Of a stretch of DNA of 34,329 nucleotides, positions 23,670-30,495 are shown piece after piece. Under the pieces are notes generated by a model that worked only from the letters and a program-made list of their open reading frames with translations, ran no database searches and was not told the DNA's origin. Origin of the DNA: Alphaproteobacteria bacterium (GTDB lineage Bacteria > Pseudomonadota > Alphaproteobacteria > RF32 > CAG-239); NCBI GenBank assembly GCA_015062345.1, contig SUUV01000017.1:1-34329 (forward strand), in the 5' to 3' direction. Numbering within the stretch: the stretch's first letter is position 1; each line of letters opens with the position of its first letter. A program made the position numbers and the translations under genes.

Positions 23670-24377
23670 ATGTTTAATTATCCAAAATATCAATCTTATG
23701 AACAAACTTACGACACAGGATATTCGAATAAGAATTTTCTTAATAAGCTTAAAGAATACGCCAATCAGCAAAGATACTATGATGCTGTGTATGGAGGTAA
23801 TTATGTATCCAACGATAATTATGGTTATTGTTGGAATGATACACCTCAATATGATAATCATTTAACTGCTAAACAACGAGAGTATTCTCTTAAAAACAAT
23901 CAAAATTTATATTTACACATTGATGAAAATCCCTATCAAGATACAGGTTGGAAATGGTGGTGTGATTTTGATAGAGGTAAGTCGGCTGTTAATAAATATG
24001 GTAATGTTGTTGAAGAATATGCTAATCAATATAACATAAATCCAGATTTAGTAAAAGCTATTATGTTTACAGAAAATGCTTGCGGACATTATTACGGATT
24101 TAATGATTTTATGGACTATATAGGTTTATCAAAAAGTCAAATGCCTATGAATATTCGAGGTAACATTTGGAGTGATTTTCATGGACAGCATTATAATACA
24201 TTTAATCCGGAACAAAACATAGAACTGGGAACAAGAATTATTAAACAAATTTATAATTCTTTGGATAATCCTACACCAGATAGAATTGGAACTTTGTATA
24301 ATAGTGCTGCTAAAGATAAAATAAGTTCATACGGGTATCGTGTGGGAGATGCGTATAAAAATAAACCATGGTTATAA
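23670..24377 (+). CDS. Lysozyme/lytic-transglycosylase-like protein without a signal peptide
   Basis: The 235-aa protein has a Tyr/Asn/Asp-rich N-terminal half (1-95) and a C-terminal helical domain (about 105-235) resembling SLT/goose-type lysozymes. NPDLVKAIMFTENACGH places a probable catalytic Glu at 135; FNPEQNIELGTRIIKQIY and TLYNSAAKDKISSYGYRVGD follow, the latter like the GNAY(N)... repeat of lytic transglycosylases. It would cleave peptidoglycan between MurNAc and GlcNAc. No Sec signal is present, so export would need another route, or it acts in the cytoplasm. GAAAGGA precedes the ATG. The gene 10 bp downstream encodes a multi-helix membrane protein, a layout seen in toxin-immunity pairs. 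Family identity is by motif, moderate. Confidence 0.65.
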   Translation: MFNYPKYQSYEQTYDTGYSNKNFLNKLKEYANQQRYYDAVYGGNYVSNDNYGYCWNDTPQYDNHLTAKQREYSLKNNQNLYLHIDENPYQDTGWKWWCDFDRGKSAVNKYGNVVEEYANQYNINPDLVKAIMFTENACGHYYGFNDFMDYIGLSKSQMPMNIRGNIWSDFHGQHYNTFNPEQNIELGTRIIKQIYNSLDNPTPDRIGTLYNSAAKDKISSYGYRVGDAYKNKPWL

Positions 24378-24387
24378 GGATTGATAA

Positions 24388-24933
24388 ATGACTAAGGCTG
24401 AAATAGAAAATATACTTATTAAATTGCGACCGATAATATATTTAATCTGGTGTTTATTAATAATATTTGCAAGCATAAATATTTTTCAGATGGGGCTTGA
24501 TACCAATACGCAAGGATCAAGATGTGATTATTATTTATGGCAGGAAGGGCAGATTTATCAATGGATTATAGACAATGAACCTTGCCGATTTACCTTAGAG
24601 TTTTTGGTCGGATATATTTTTTATTTTGTTTTATATACTTTGTTTGACTATGTTCGCAGACTGATAGTCGGTTTTAACCCGAAAACTGTTTGGCGAATTT
24701 GTGAAATCGGGGTATTATTCGGATTAATGTGGGGATATCTGCTTTGGCTTAGCGCAAACGCTTTTAACATGGTAAATTGGCAAGTGTTTCTAACTTCATT
24801 TTTGGGGGAAATTTTGTTTTTTGCGCCTATTTTTTTATTTGCGATAGGATTTCGTTTTTTAAGTAATCGAGTGTTGCTGTATATATTAATAGTATGCGTA
24901 TTTGCTTTTTTAGTGCTTTATTACTGTAAATAA
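24388..24933 (+). CDS. Small polytopic membrane protein of unknown function, possible immunity protein
   Basis: The 181-aa protein has four or five predicted membrane helices (about 13-32, 68-88, 108-124, 130-152, 158-180). Between the first two is a loop with two cysteines (SRCDYY and EPCRFT) that may face the periplasm. It has no recognised motif. AAGGA lies 7 nt before the ATG. The 10-bp gap and shared strand with the lysozyme-like gene point to a bicistron, so a role in protecting the producer from the upstream enzyme, or in its export, is a reasonable guess. Nothing in the sequence proves it. Confidence 0.65.
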   Translation: MTKAEIENILIKLRPIIYLIWCLLIIFASINIFQMGLDTNTQGSRCDYYLWQEGQIYQWIIDNEPCRFTLEFLVGYIFYFVLYTLFDYVRRLIVGFNPKTVWRICEIGVLFGLMWGYLLWLSANAFNMVNWQVFLTSFLGEILFFAPIFLFAIGFRFLSNRVLLYILIVCVFAFLVLYYCK

Positions 24934-24943
24934 TTAAAAAAAA

Positions 24944-24976
24944 TCCTCCTCCTTATGAAAGTTAGGAGGAGGTAAA
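24944..24976. terminator. Bidirectional terminator between the membrane protein and DUF4402-type gene D
   Basis: CCTCCTCC (24945-24952) pairs perfectly with GGAGGAGG (24965-24972). On the minus strand the stem is followed by ATTTTTTTT, an excellent tail for the DUF4402-type gene; on the plus strand the tail is weaker. Confidence 0.8.
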
Positions 24977-24987
24977 ATTAATAAGAT

Positions 24988-25467
24988 TTATTGCTTAATA
25001 GCGGTTACGGAAAAAGTTCCGGTATATTCGCCTGCTACAACCTCAGCCGGAACAGTTAGTAATGTGCCATATACTCGTCCACTACCATCATCACCTAATG
25101 TAAGTGACATACTATTGCCTTTGCCATCATTTAATATTGTTGATTGTTGTACTGTAACACTATCATAAACCATGACGTATGCGCTACCTTCTATAAAATT
25201 ACATTCGGAATATCCTTTGCCGGAAACAGATAAAATATCACCTGTAAAACGCAATGAATCATTGCCATATAGATATCCGTCGGCTATAACACTGCTATCT
25301 TTATTGCCGGATTTAACAACAATAGTTCCGAAATCTAAATCTGTACAACTTACGGTATTAGCTACTTCAATTGTTGCTTTTGCGGTTACTTCTGCGTAAT
25401 CTGTGGTGGCATTTGCAGATGTTGCAGCCATTAAAGCCACAGCGCTCAAAAGAAAATATTTTCTCAT
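24988..25467 (-). CDS. Secreted pilin-like DUF4402-type protein D
   Basis: The 159-aa family member has the signal peptide MRKYFLLSAVALMAATSANA, mature start TTDYAEVTAKATIEVANTVSC, the DFGTIVVKSG strand shared with member C, a divergent Gly/Asp/Ser-rich middle, and the C-terminal block VPAEVVAGEYTGTFSVTA. The cysteine pair is at about 42 (VSC) and 90 (SEC). It is the best match to a canonical DUF4402 ending (AGxYTGTFxVT). Downstream is a strong terminator, upstream promoter block P5 and then a REP-like repeat, the same order as at the gene at 2310. Confidence 0.85.
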   Translation of the reverse strand: MRKYFLLSAVALMAATSANATTDYAEVTAKATIEVANTVSCTDLDFGTIVVKSGNKDSSVIADGYLYGNDSLRFTGDILSVSGKGYSECNFIEGSAYVMVYDSVTVQQSTILNDGKGNSMSLTLGDDGSGRVYGTLLTVPAEVVAGEYTGTFSVTAIKQ

Positions 25468-25605
25468 AATTTATATCCTTTACAAAAATTAAGTTTAAAT
25501 GTACTTGAAAGGTGCAAAAATTGCCCTTTCATATCGCATCATAAACCGTTTTTTTTTTTGCAAGTAAAAAGAGTCAATTTGTGGATTTAAATCAAAAATG
25601 ATGTA
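25468..25605 (-). promoter_or_regulatory. Promoter block P5 with an 11-A tract
   Basis: The conserved block of DUF4402-type gene D: TTGATTTAAAT, GACTCTTTTTACTTGC, 11 As (complement of 25549-25559), CGGTTTATGAT, and the most stable leader hairpin of the set (GAAAGG, bulged T, GC, 7-nt loop, GC, CCTTTC), where a GC pair replaces the GT pair of P3. Confidence 0.6.
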
Positions 25606-25608
25606 GAG

Positions 25609-25742
25609 GTGTCTCTCTCATCACGGTCATGCCGGTGCCCAAGCTTTAGCTTGGAATAGACACCGGTATCCAGGAATAATTTAGCTATATTACTACCTAG
25701 ACTCCGGTATCAAGTGCCAGAGTGACAGTTAGGAGGTGGTTG
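25609..25742. repeat. Intergenic palindromic (REP-like) repeat, copy 2
   Basis: Nearly identical to the repeat at 2925. CCGGTG (25632-25637) pairs with CACCGG (25661-25666) around an inner CCAAGCTTTAGCTTGG palindrome. AATAATTTAGCTATATTA and an AGTGACAGTTAGGAGG end follow. It lies at the same position relative to a DUF4402 promoter block as copy 1. The remaining sequence to 25850 shows nothing further. Confidence 0.7.
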
Positions 25743-25849
25743 CAAAGTATGAGAATAAAAAACAAATATTTTCCGATTATTACTAATTCGAAGACGCATA
25801 AACATTTTTGCTAACTACAAAAATCAGCGGTGACTTTGTTTTTTATACC

Positions 25850-25945
25850 ATAAAACCGCCTTGAGAAAAAATCAAAGCGGTGAGCTAACAAACTGTTGAT
25901 GTATCCGGTCAGAGTTATTTGAGCACAAAGCTCTTATTTTGCAAG
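25850..25945 (-). ncRNA. Candidate ncRNA, copy 1 of a two-member family
   Basis: On the minus strand this segment reads ATAAGAGCTTTGTGCTCAAA, a variable middle, ACAGTTTGTTAGCTCACC, and a terminator hairpin CCGCTTTGA/TCAAGGCGG (25880-25856) followed by TTTT. The element at 33888-34046 carries the same blocks in the same order. GAGC pairs with GCTC in the 5' part. No gene follows on the minus strand before the next promoter block, so it is more likely an independent sRNA than a leader. The 5' end is uncertain; no convincing promoter was placed. Confidence 0.5.
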
Positions 25946-26093
25946 GTTTAAATTATGGCAAATAGAAAATGGGGCAGGGCATATATAAGTGGAAATAAAT
26001 TTTGTAACAAAGTGTAACATCTTTTTAAAAGCCTTTTGATGAAAAATGTGCTATAAGGACATAAATTTTTTGTAAACCATTCAAGGAATAGAT

Positions 26094-27116
26094 ATGACTA
26101 ATACAATAAAAGTTGCTGTTATCGGTGCAGGTGTAATGGGTAAAAATCACCTCAAAACATATAAAAGCCTTCAAGGTGTTGAGTTGGTAGGTGTTTATGA
26201 TATTTTTCCCGAAGCAGCAAAAACAGCAGCCGAAATGTTTAATATTAAAGCATTTTCTTCGTTGGAAGAAGTTGCAAAAAATGTTGATGCCGTAAGTGTT
26301 GTTACAACCTCTGTTACTCATGCCGATGTCGGTGAGTTTTTCTTATCAAAAGGTATTCATTGTTTAATTGAAAAGCCTCTTGCCACAACCGAGGAAGAAT
26401 GCAATCGTTTGATGAATGCCGCTAAAGAAAACAATGTGACATTGCTTGTCGGTCACATTGAACGGTTTAATCCGGCAGTTGAACAGATGTCAAAAATTTT
26501 ATCCGATACATCAAAAATTCGGTCAATAACGGCTCAGCGTATGTCTGCTGCCAGTGGCAGAATTACAGATGTTGATGTTTCCATGGATTTGATGATTCAC
26601 GATGTTGAAGTTATTCAATCTTTGGTTAAATCCGAAGTGATAAACATTCAGGCTTGTTCGGTTAAAACAGCTGATAAACCTGAGGGAAAAGATTATATCA
26701 GTGCCATTTTAGAGTTTGAAAACGGCGCAACTGCAAACTTAACCGCAAGTCGCATTACGCAAGCTCGTGTTCGCACTTTGACCGTGACAACCGATACGAA
26801 CTACATTGATATGGATTTTATCAATCAGAGTATCAATGTTCATTCGCAAGGTCGTATGCCGTATATTAATCAAGAAAGCATACCTGATTGGATGAATTAT
26901 GGCTTAAAAGGAAGTGTTGAGCAGTTGTTTATTCCGACAAATCAGCCTTTAGCCGCCGAACTTAATCACTTTTTAGATTGTGTTAGAGGCAAGGCTACTC
27001 CGCGCATTAGCGGTGAAAATGCCTTGAAGGCCTTAAAAGTTATCTGGGAAATTCAGCGCAAATTAGGTTTTATCAAAAATACGAATAAATCTTTTTTAAG
27101 CATTGCGGCTGAATAA
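26094..27116 (+). CDS. Gfo/Idh/MocA family dehydrogenase, possibly a UDP-GlcNAc 3-dehydrogenase
   Basis: The 340-aa NAD(P)-dependent oxidoreductase has an N-terminal Rossmann fold (IGAGVMGKNH, about 10-19), the family EKP motif (about 94-96) and the C-terminal catalytic domain with GHIERFNPAVE and a DLMIHDVEV histidine region. GHxERFNPAV and the overall length are typical of enzymes that oxidise UDP-N-acetylglucosamine at C3 (GnnA-like), the first step to 3-amino lipid A or related sugars. The aminotransferase partner is not in the window, so the substrate is inferred. It has its own strong terminator and starts the surface-sugar region. Confidence 0.8.
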   Translation: MTNTIKVAVIGAGVMGKNHLKTYKSLQGVELVGVYDIFPEAAKTAAEMFNIKAFSSLEEVAKNVDAVSVVTTSVTHADVGEFFLSKGIHCLIEKPLATTEEECNRLMNAAKENNVTLLVGHIERFNPAVEQMSKILSDTSKIRSITAQRMSAASGRITDVDVSMDLMIHDVEVIQSLVKSEVINIQACSVKTADKPEGKDYISAILEFENGATANLTASRITQARVRTLTVTTDTNYIDMDFINQSINVHSQGRMPYINQESIPDWMNYGLKGSVEQLFIPTNQPLAAELNHFLDCVRGKATPRISGENALKALKVIWEIQRKLGFIKNTNKSFLSIAAE

Positions 27117-27130
27117 GAGCCTTTATGTAC

Positions 27131-27168
27131 AACAACCTCTGCACCAAAAATGCGGAGGTTGTTTTTTT
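27131..27168 (+). terminator. Intrinsic terminator of the dehydrogenase gene
   Basis: A 13-bp stem with one wobble, AACAACCTCTGCA (27131-27143) and TGCGGAGGTTGTT (27151-27163), a CCAAAAA loop and a T tract at 27162-27168. It is one of the clearest terminators in the window. Confidence 0.9.
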
Positions 27169-27182
27169 ATACTGTTTTTGCT

Positions 27183-27245
27183 TTAGAACAACAAGCTTAT
27201 GACAACAGCGAACACAAGCACCAAAACAATTATGATTTTTTTCAT
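27183..27245 (-). CDS. 20-residue hydrophobic peptide
   Basis: A short ORF has an excellent ribosome binding site (AAAAAAGGAGG, 4 nt before the ATG). It encodes MKKIIIVLVLVFAVVISLLF and stops with TAA. The peptide is a basic dipeptide followed by a single unbroken membrane-spanning helix. It lies 51 bp after the stop of the glycosyltransferase gene on the same strand. It resembles Ibs-type type I toxins in length and layout but also small regulatory or accessory membrane peptides. No antisense RNA promoter was convincingly seen on the plus strand. Too short for ordinary gene calling; translation is inferred. Confidence 0.5.
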   Translation of the reverse strand: MKKIIIVLVLVFAVVISLLF

Positions 27246-27296
27246 ATATCCTCCTTTTTTATGCAATATATGCTTTATGCACAGAGGATTAAAGGT

Positions 27297-28241
27297 TTAC
27301 ATACGAGCAATTTTAGAATATTTAAAATATCTGACAATGCCGCAACCCAAAACGGAAACCATATCTTTATCAAACCAATATTTAAGTTCAGATGCAAAAA
27401 TTGCATACATCTGTTCTTTGATATCATCGGGAGCTTTTACGCATCGTTTTAGTTGATTTTTTAATATTTTGGGCATTAAATATCGCCGGATAAGTTTTAA
27501 TTCTTTCGCAAGTTCAGGCTTGTTATAAACATTGTACACATATTTTATACCTTCATAAAAATCCAAAATTTGTTTAGGGCAGATTCTTTGGTTGGAAATA
27601 GATTGCATATTTAAGAAAGTATAAAAATATAGCTTGGCATCAAGGCAAACCGTTTTCGGTTTTTTTGCCAAGACGGCATAAGTGTGCGGATAATCTTCAT
27701 AATGAATGTTTTTGATAAACTCAATTCCGTCAAGTATGCTTTTTTTATAGAGCTTGGTCCACACATTAAACGGAATCCGAAATTTTGACTTCGACAAGGC
27801 CAGTTTCAGCGGATTGTCGGTAATTTTGGTTTTTATGTTTTCAATTTTAATATCTTTTAAGGAAAATGTTGTACCGTCGGTTTTTTCATAGTCAAAACAA
27901 ACCATATCGGCATTATGTTTTGTGGCATAAGTGTAGGCAATTTCCAAAAGCTTGTGATGAATGGCATCATCTGAGTCCAAAAAATATATATAATCGCCGG
28001 TGGCAATTTTTAAGCCGTTGTTTCTGGCCATTGACAGCCCTTGATTTTCCTGCGTGATAATTTTTATACGAGAATCTTTGGCCGCATATTCTTCCAAAAT
28101 GTGTAAAGACTTGTCCGGTGACCCGTCATTTACGCAAATGGCTTCAAAATCGGTAAATGTTTGCTTGAGCAAACTGTCTAAACATCGCCTTAAATATTTT
28201 TCAACATTATAAACCGGTAAAATTACGGAAATCTTGGGCAT
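27297..28241 (-). CDS. Family 2 glycosyltransferase
   Basis: The 314-aa enzyme has an N-terminal GT-A domain: ISVILPVYNVEKYL (4-17), the nucleotide-binding VNDGSPDKS (about 38-46), MARNNGLKIATGDYIYFLDSDD with the DxD-like DSDD near residue 90. The C-terminal half is helical and rich in Lys and Tyr. It matches the EpsJ/WfgS-like group that adds hexoses to surface polysaccharide at the cytoplasmic face of the membrane. No membrane helix is present. It has its own promoter and is followed by a hydrophobic micropeptide ORF. The donor sugar and linkage cannot be read. Confidence 0.88.
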   Translation of the reverse strand: MPKISVILPVYNVEKYLRRCLDSLLKQTFTDFEAICVNDGSPDKSLHILEEYAAKDSRIKIITQENQGLSMARNNGLKIATGDYIYFLDSDDAIHHKLLEIAYTYATKHNADMVCFDYEKTDGTTFSLKDIKIENIKTKITDNPLKLALSKSKFRIPFNVWTKLYKKSILDGIEFIKNIHYEDYPHTYAVLAKKPKTVCLDAKLYFYTFLNMQSISNQRICPKQILDFYEGIKYVYNVYNKPELAKELKLIRRYLMPKILKNQLKRCVKAPDDIKEQMYAIFASELKYWFDKDMVSVLGCGIVRYFKYSKIARM

Positions 28242-28266
28242 AAATCACTCCTTTAAAATTTATTGT

Positions 28267-28295
28267 AGCATATAAAGTGCCAAGCCAAGAGTCAA
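28267..28295 (-). promoter_or_regulatory. Sigma70-type promoter of the GT2 gene
   Basis: On the minus strand TTGACT (28295-28290) and TATGCT (28272-28267) are 17 bp apart and lie 26 bp before the ATG at 28241. AAAGGAG follows as ribosome binding site. The pair separates this gene transcriptionally from the wecB run upstream. Confidence 0.5.
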
Positions 28296-28327
28296 ATGAA
28301 ATATGCAATAAATATAATTATTTATAA

Positions 28328-29374
28328 TTAAAAATCATAAGGGTCTTCCAATAGGGATATATCGTTATGAGCTATTAACAAATCAGAGCATAAATATTTT
28401 TTAAAGTCCGGATTAATCTTTGATAATTGGGTTATAAGATATTTCTTATTAAAAGGTTCTCTTGTTACAAAATTATTATCAGACAGTTTTACAAAATTGT
28501 CTCTGGTTAAGCATTCCAGATAAAATCCGTACTTGTTTGAAGATATTAAAAAACAAGGTATGTCTTTTGCTATAATATCTTGTGAGGCAAAGCTTCCTCT
28601 CGAAAATGCAGCCGTAAATTTGTATTGGCGGAAAAAATCTGTTAGATTTACAAAACCATGAAAAATGATATGTTTATTATTTTTAGATATCACAGAACTG
28701 TCAATATTGCCTATAATATGAATAGTATATTGTTCAGGAATAGTATTGATAATTTCTTGTATAAAATTTATGTCCGATAAATTTGTAATAGAAAATAAAA
28801 TGTTATTACTCTCATTTGAAAAATTATTATTGCAACTGATACTATCATAATTTTTTAGCAAGTGTATATCTTTAACATTAGGATACTTGCATTTAATGGC
28901 TTTAATTAGCGAATCTCCTACACAATAAACTCTATCAACATATTGTAAAAAATGTAAATCTTCATTTAATGAAGCTTCACCGTGTAATGTATAAATTTTT
29001 TTTGTAATGTTCTTTTTGGTAAAAAGTCCCCATTTTTTATATATTTTAGATATTTTCCAAGGATGTACATCAATAATATCTGCATTTTTTAAAGCTTTTT
29101 TATAATCAGTCCATTTATAAATTTTTATTATAGATGCAGATGGACGGGTTTTCATACTTTTTGCGGGGGTCTTAGTAATTAAGGAAAAATTGTATTTGTA
29201 TGAAAATTTGTTAACAATATTGTTTATTCTGTGTTCTAACCCGCCTCCTGTAAAATTATTGGATATGATTAGTACATTGTTTTTATTGTCAACATTTGTT
29301 TGGCTTTTTTTGGTGCCGGAAAATATTTTTTTTGCATAATTGTAAGTGATTTTCAGTAATGACTTCCAATTCAT
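28328..29374 (-). CDS. GT-B-like glycosyltransferase, unassigned family
   Basis: The ATG at 29374 (MNWKSLLK, weak GTGAG site) is preferred; an in-frame ATG at 29395 inside the wecB end is possible and adds 7 residues. The 348-aa protein has NNVLIISNNFTGGGLEHRINNIV near residue 33, a TLHGEASL block, and a C-terminal half with ILFSITNLSDINFIQEII, IHIIGN and a Phe/Ser-rich FSRGSFASQDIIAKDIPCFLIS. This order fits a GT4-like two-domain enzyme: an N-terminal GGG...EH acceptor loop and a C-terminal nucleotide-sugar domain. The usual E-x7-E motif is not obvious. It is very AT-rich compared with neighbours, as often in polysaccharide loci. It overlaps or abuts wecB, so it is co-transcribed. Confidence 0.7.
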   Translation of the reverse strand: MNWKSLLKITYNYAKKIFSGTKKSQTNVDNKNNVLIISNNFTGGGLEHRINNIVNKFSYKYNFSLITKTPAKSMKTRPSASIIKIYKWTDYKKALKNADIIDVHPWKISKIYKKWGLFTKKNITKKIYTLHGEASLNEDLHFLQYVDRVYCVGDSLIKAIKCKYPNVKDIHLLKNYDSISCNNNFSNESNNILFSITNLSDINFIQEIINTIPEQYTIHIIGNIDSSVISKNNKHIIFHGFVNLTDFFRQYKFTAAFSRGSFASQDIIAKDIPCFLISSNKYGFYLECLTRDNFVKLSDNNFVTREPFNKKYLITQLSKINPDFKKYLCSDLLIAHNDISLLEDPYDF

Positions 29375-29384
29375 TTTATGCTCA

Positions 29385-30494
29385 CTAACTAACATGTATT
29401 AATTTTGCAATTTTATTTGCGGATTTGCCGTCACCGTAAGGGTTTTTGCTACCGTCCAATCTGGTGGCATTTTTATCTTGTGACAATATTGCAGATGCTT
29501 GAGAAATTATCTTTTCAATATCTGCTCCGACTAATTTGGAAAAACCGGCTTCTACACCTTCCATACGCTCGGTTTCATAGCGCATAACCAAAACCGGAAC
29601 TCCAAAAGTCGGTGCTTCTTCCTGAATACCTCCACTATCGGTTAGTATCAATTTTGCATTTTTCATAATGCATACTAATTCCGGATAATCCAACGGTTCG
29701 GTTAAAACCACATTGGATTTGTGTTCCAAGGCCTTATAAATTTTATCATGAACATTAGGATTTGGGTGAACGGGCAAGACAAATTGATGGTCCGGATATT
29801 GCTGTATCAGTTTATCAATAGCCGACAAAATGTCATCTAATCTTTTACCGTGATTTTCTCGTCTGTGTGCAGTGATTAAAACTAATTTATCATTTAAAAC
29901 AATACTTTTCTTTTCAAGATTATATTGGGCATTGTTTACCACATCATCGGACAAACACGAAAGAGCATCAATAACCGTATTGCCTGTTAAAAATATCTTA
30001 TCTGTGCTGATACCTTCCGAAATAAGAGCCTCTACGGCTTTTTGCGTAGGTGCAAAATGCAAATCAGTAATACGAGATGTCATCTGTCGCATGGCTTCTT
30101 CCGGAAACGGCTCAAATAAATCATATGAGCGCAGACCGGCTTCTACATGATAAACAGGTACTTTGTTATAAAATGAAACTAATGCTCCGCAAAATACCGT
30201 CATGGTATCACCTTGAACAATGGTGGCATCAATGGTGTTTTCTTGATAGATTTTTGAAAGTTCAGATAAAATCAACGATTGAACACCGGCCAATGTCTGA
30301 TTGGGTTTCATAACATTTAAGTTAAAATCAGCCTTAATTCCAAAAAAACCTAAAGTTTGATTTGACAATTCTTTTTGTTGTTCCGTATTGCACACCAAAA
30401 CATTAAAGTTTTTATTTTTACGCAATTCTAATATCACGGGAGCAAGTTTTATGGCTTCGGGTCGAGTACCTAATATAATCAGGATATTTTTCAT
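29385..30494 (-). CDS. wecB: UDP-N-acetylglucosamine 2-epimerase (non-hydrolysing)
   Basis: The 369-aa enzyme is a clear WecB/MnaA: LGTRPEAIKLAPV at the N terminus, QGDTMT (about 95-100), HVEAGLRS (about 115-122), NTVIDAL, AHRRENHG (about 208-215) and LTDSGGIQEEAPTFGVPVL (about 282-300) including the catalytic Ser-Gly-Gly and Glu residues. It interconverts UDP-GlcNAc and UDP-ManNAc, providing ManNAc for surface polysaccharide. It sits between two glycosyltransferases on the same strand with 1-bp and overlapping junctions. Its donor may be used by either neighbour. Confidence 0.95.
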   Translation of the reverse strand: MKNILIILGTRPEAIKLAPVILELRKNKNFNVLVCNTEQQKELSNQTLGFFGIKADFNLNVMKPNQTLAGVQSLILSELSKIYQENTIDATIVQGDTMTVFCGALVSFYNKVPVYHVEAGLRSYDLFEPFPEEAMRQMTSRITDLHFAPTQKAVEALISEGISTDKIFLTGNTVIDALSCLSDDVVNNAQYNLEKKSIVLNDKLVLITAHRRENHGKRLDDILSAIDKLIQQYPDHQFVLPVHPNPNVHDKIYKALEHKSNVVLTEPLDYPELVCIMKNAKLILTDSGGIQEEAPTFGVPVLVMRYETERMEGVEAGFSKLVGADIEKIISQASAILSQDKNATRLDGSKNPYGDGKSANKIAKLIHVS

Positions 30495-30495
30495 C

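Noticed and set aside
23512..23865. 117-codon hydrophobic frame starting with a GAGG-like site
   Set aside because: More than half overlaps the lysozyme-like gene in another frame, its composition is what AT-rich DNA gives by chance, and it contains the promoter of that gene.
27150..27456. Two overlapping frames of 85-100 codons on the plus strand
   Set aside because: They begin in the dehydrogenase terminator or antisense to the glycosyltransferase end and have no ribosome binding site.
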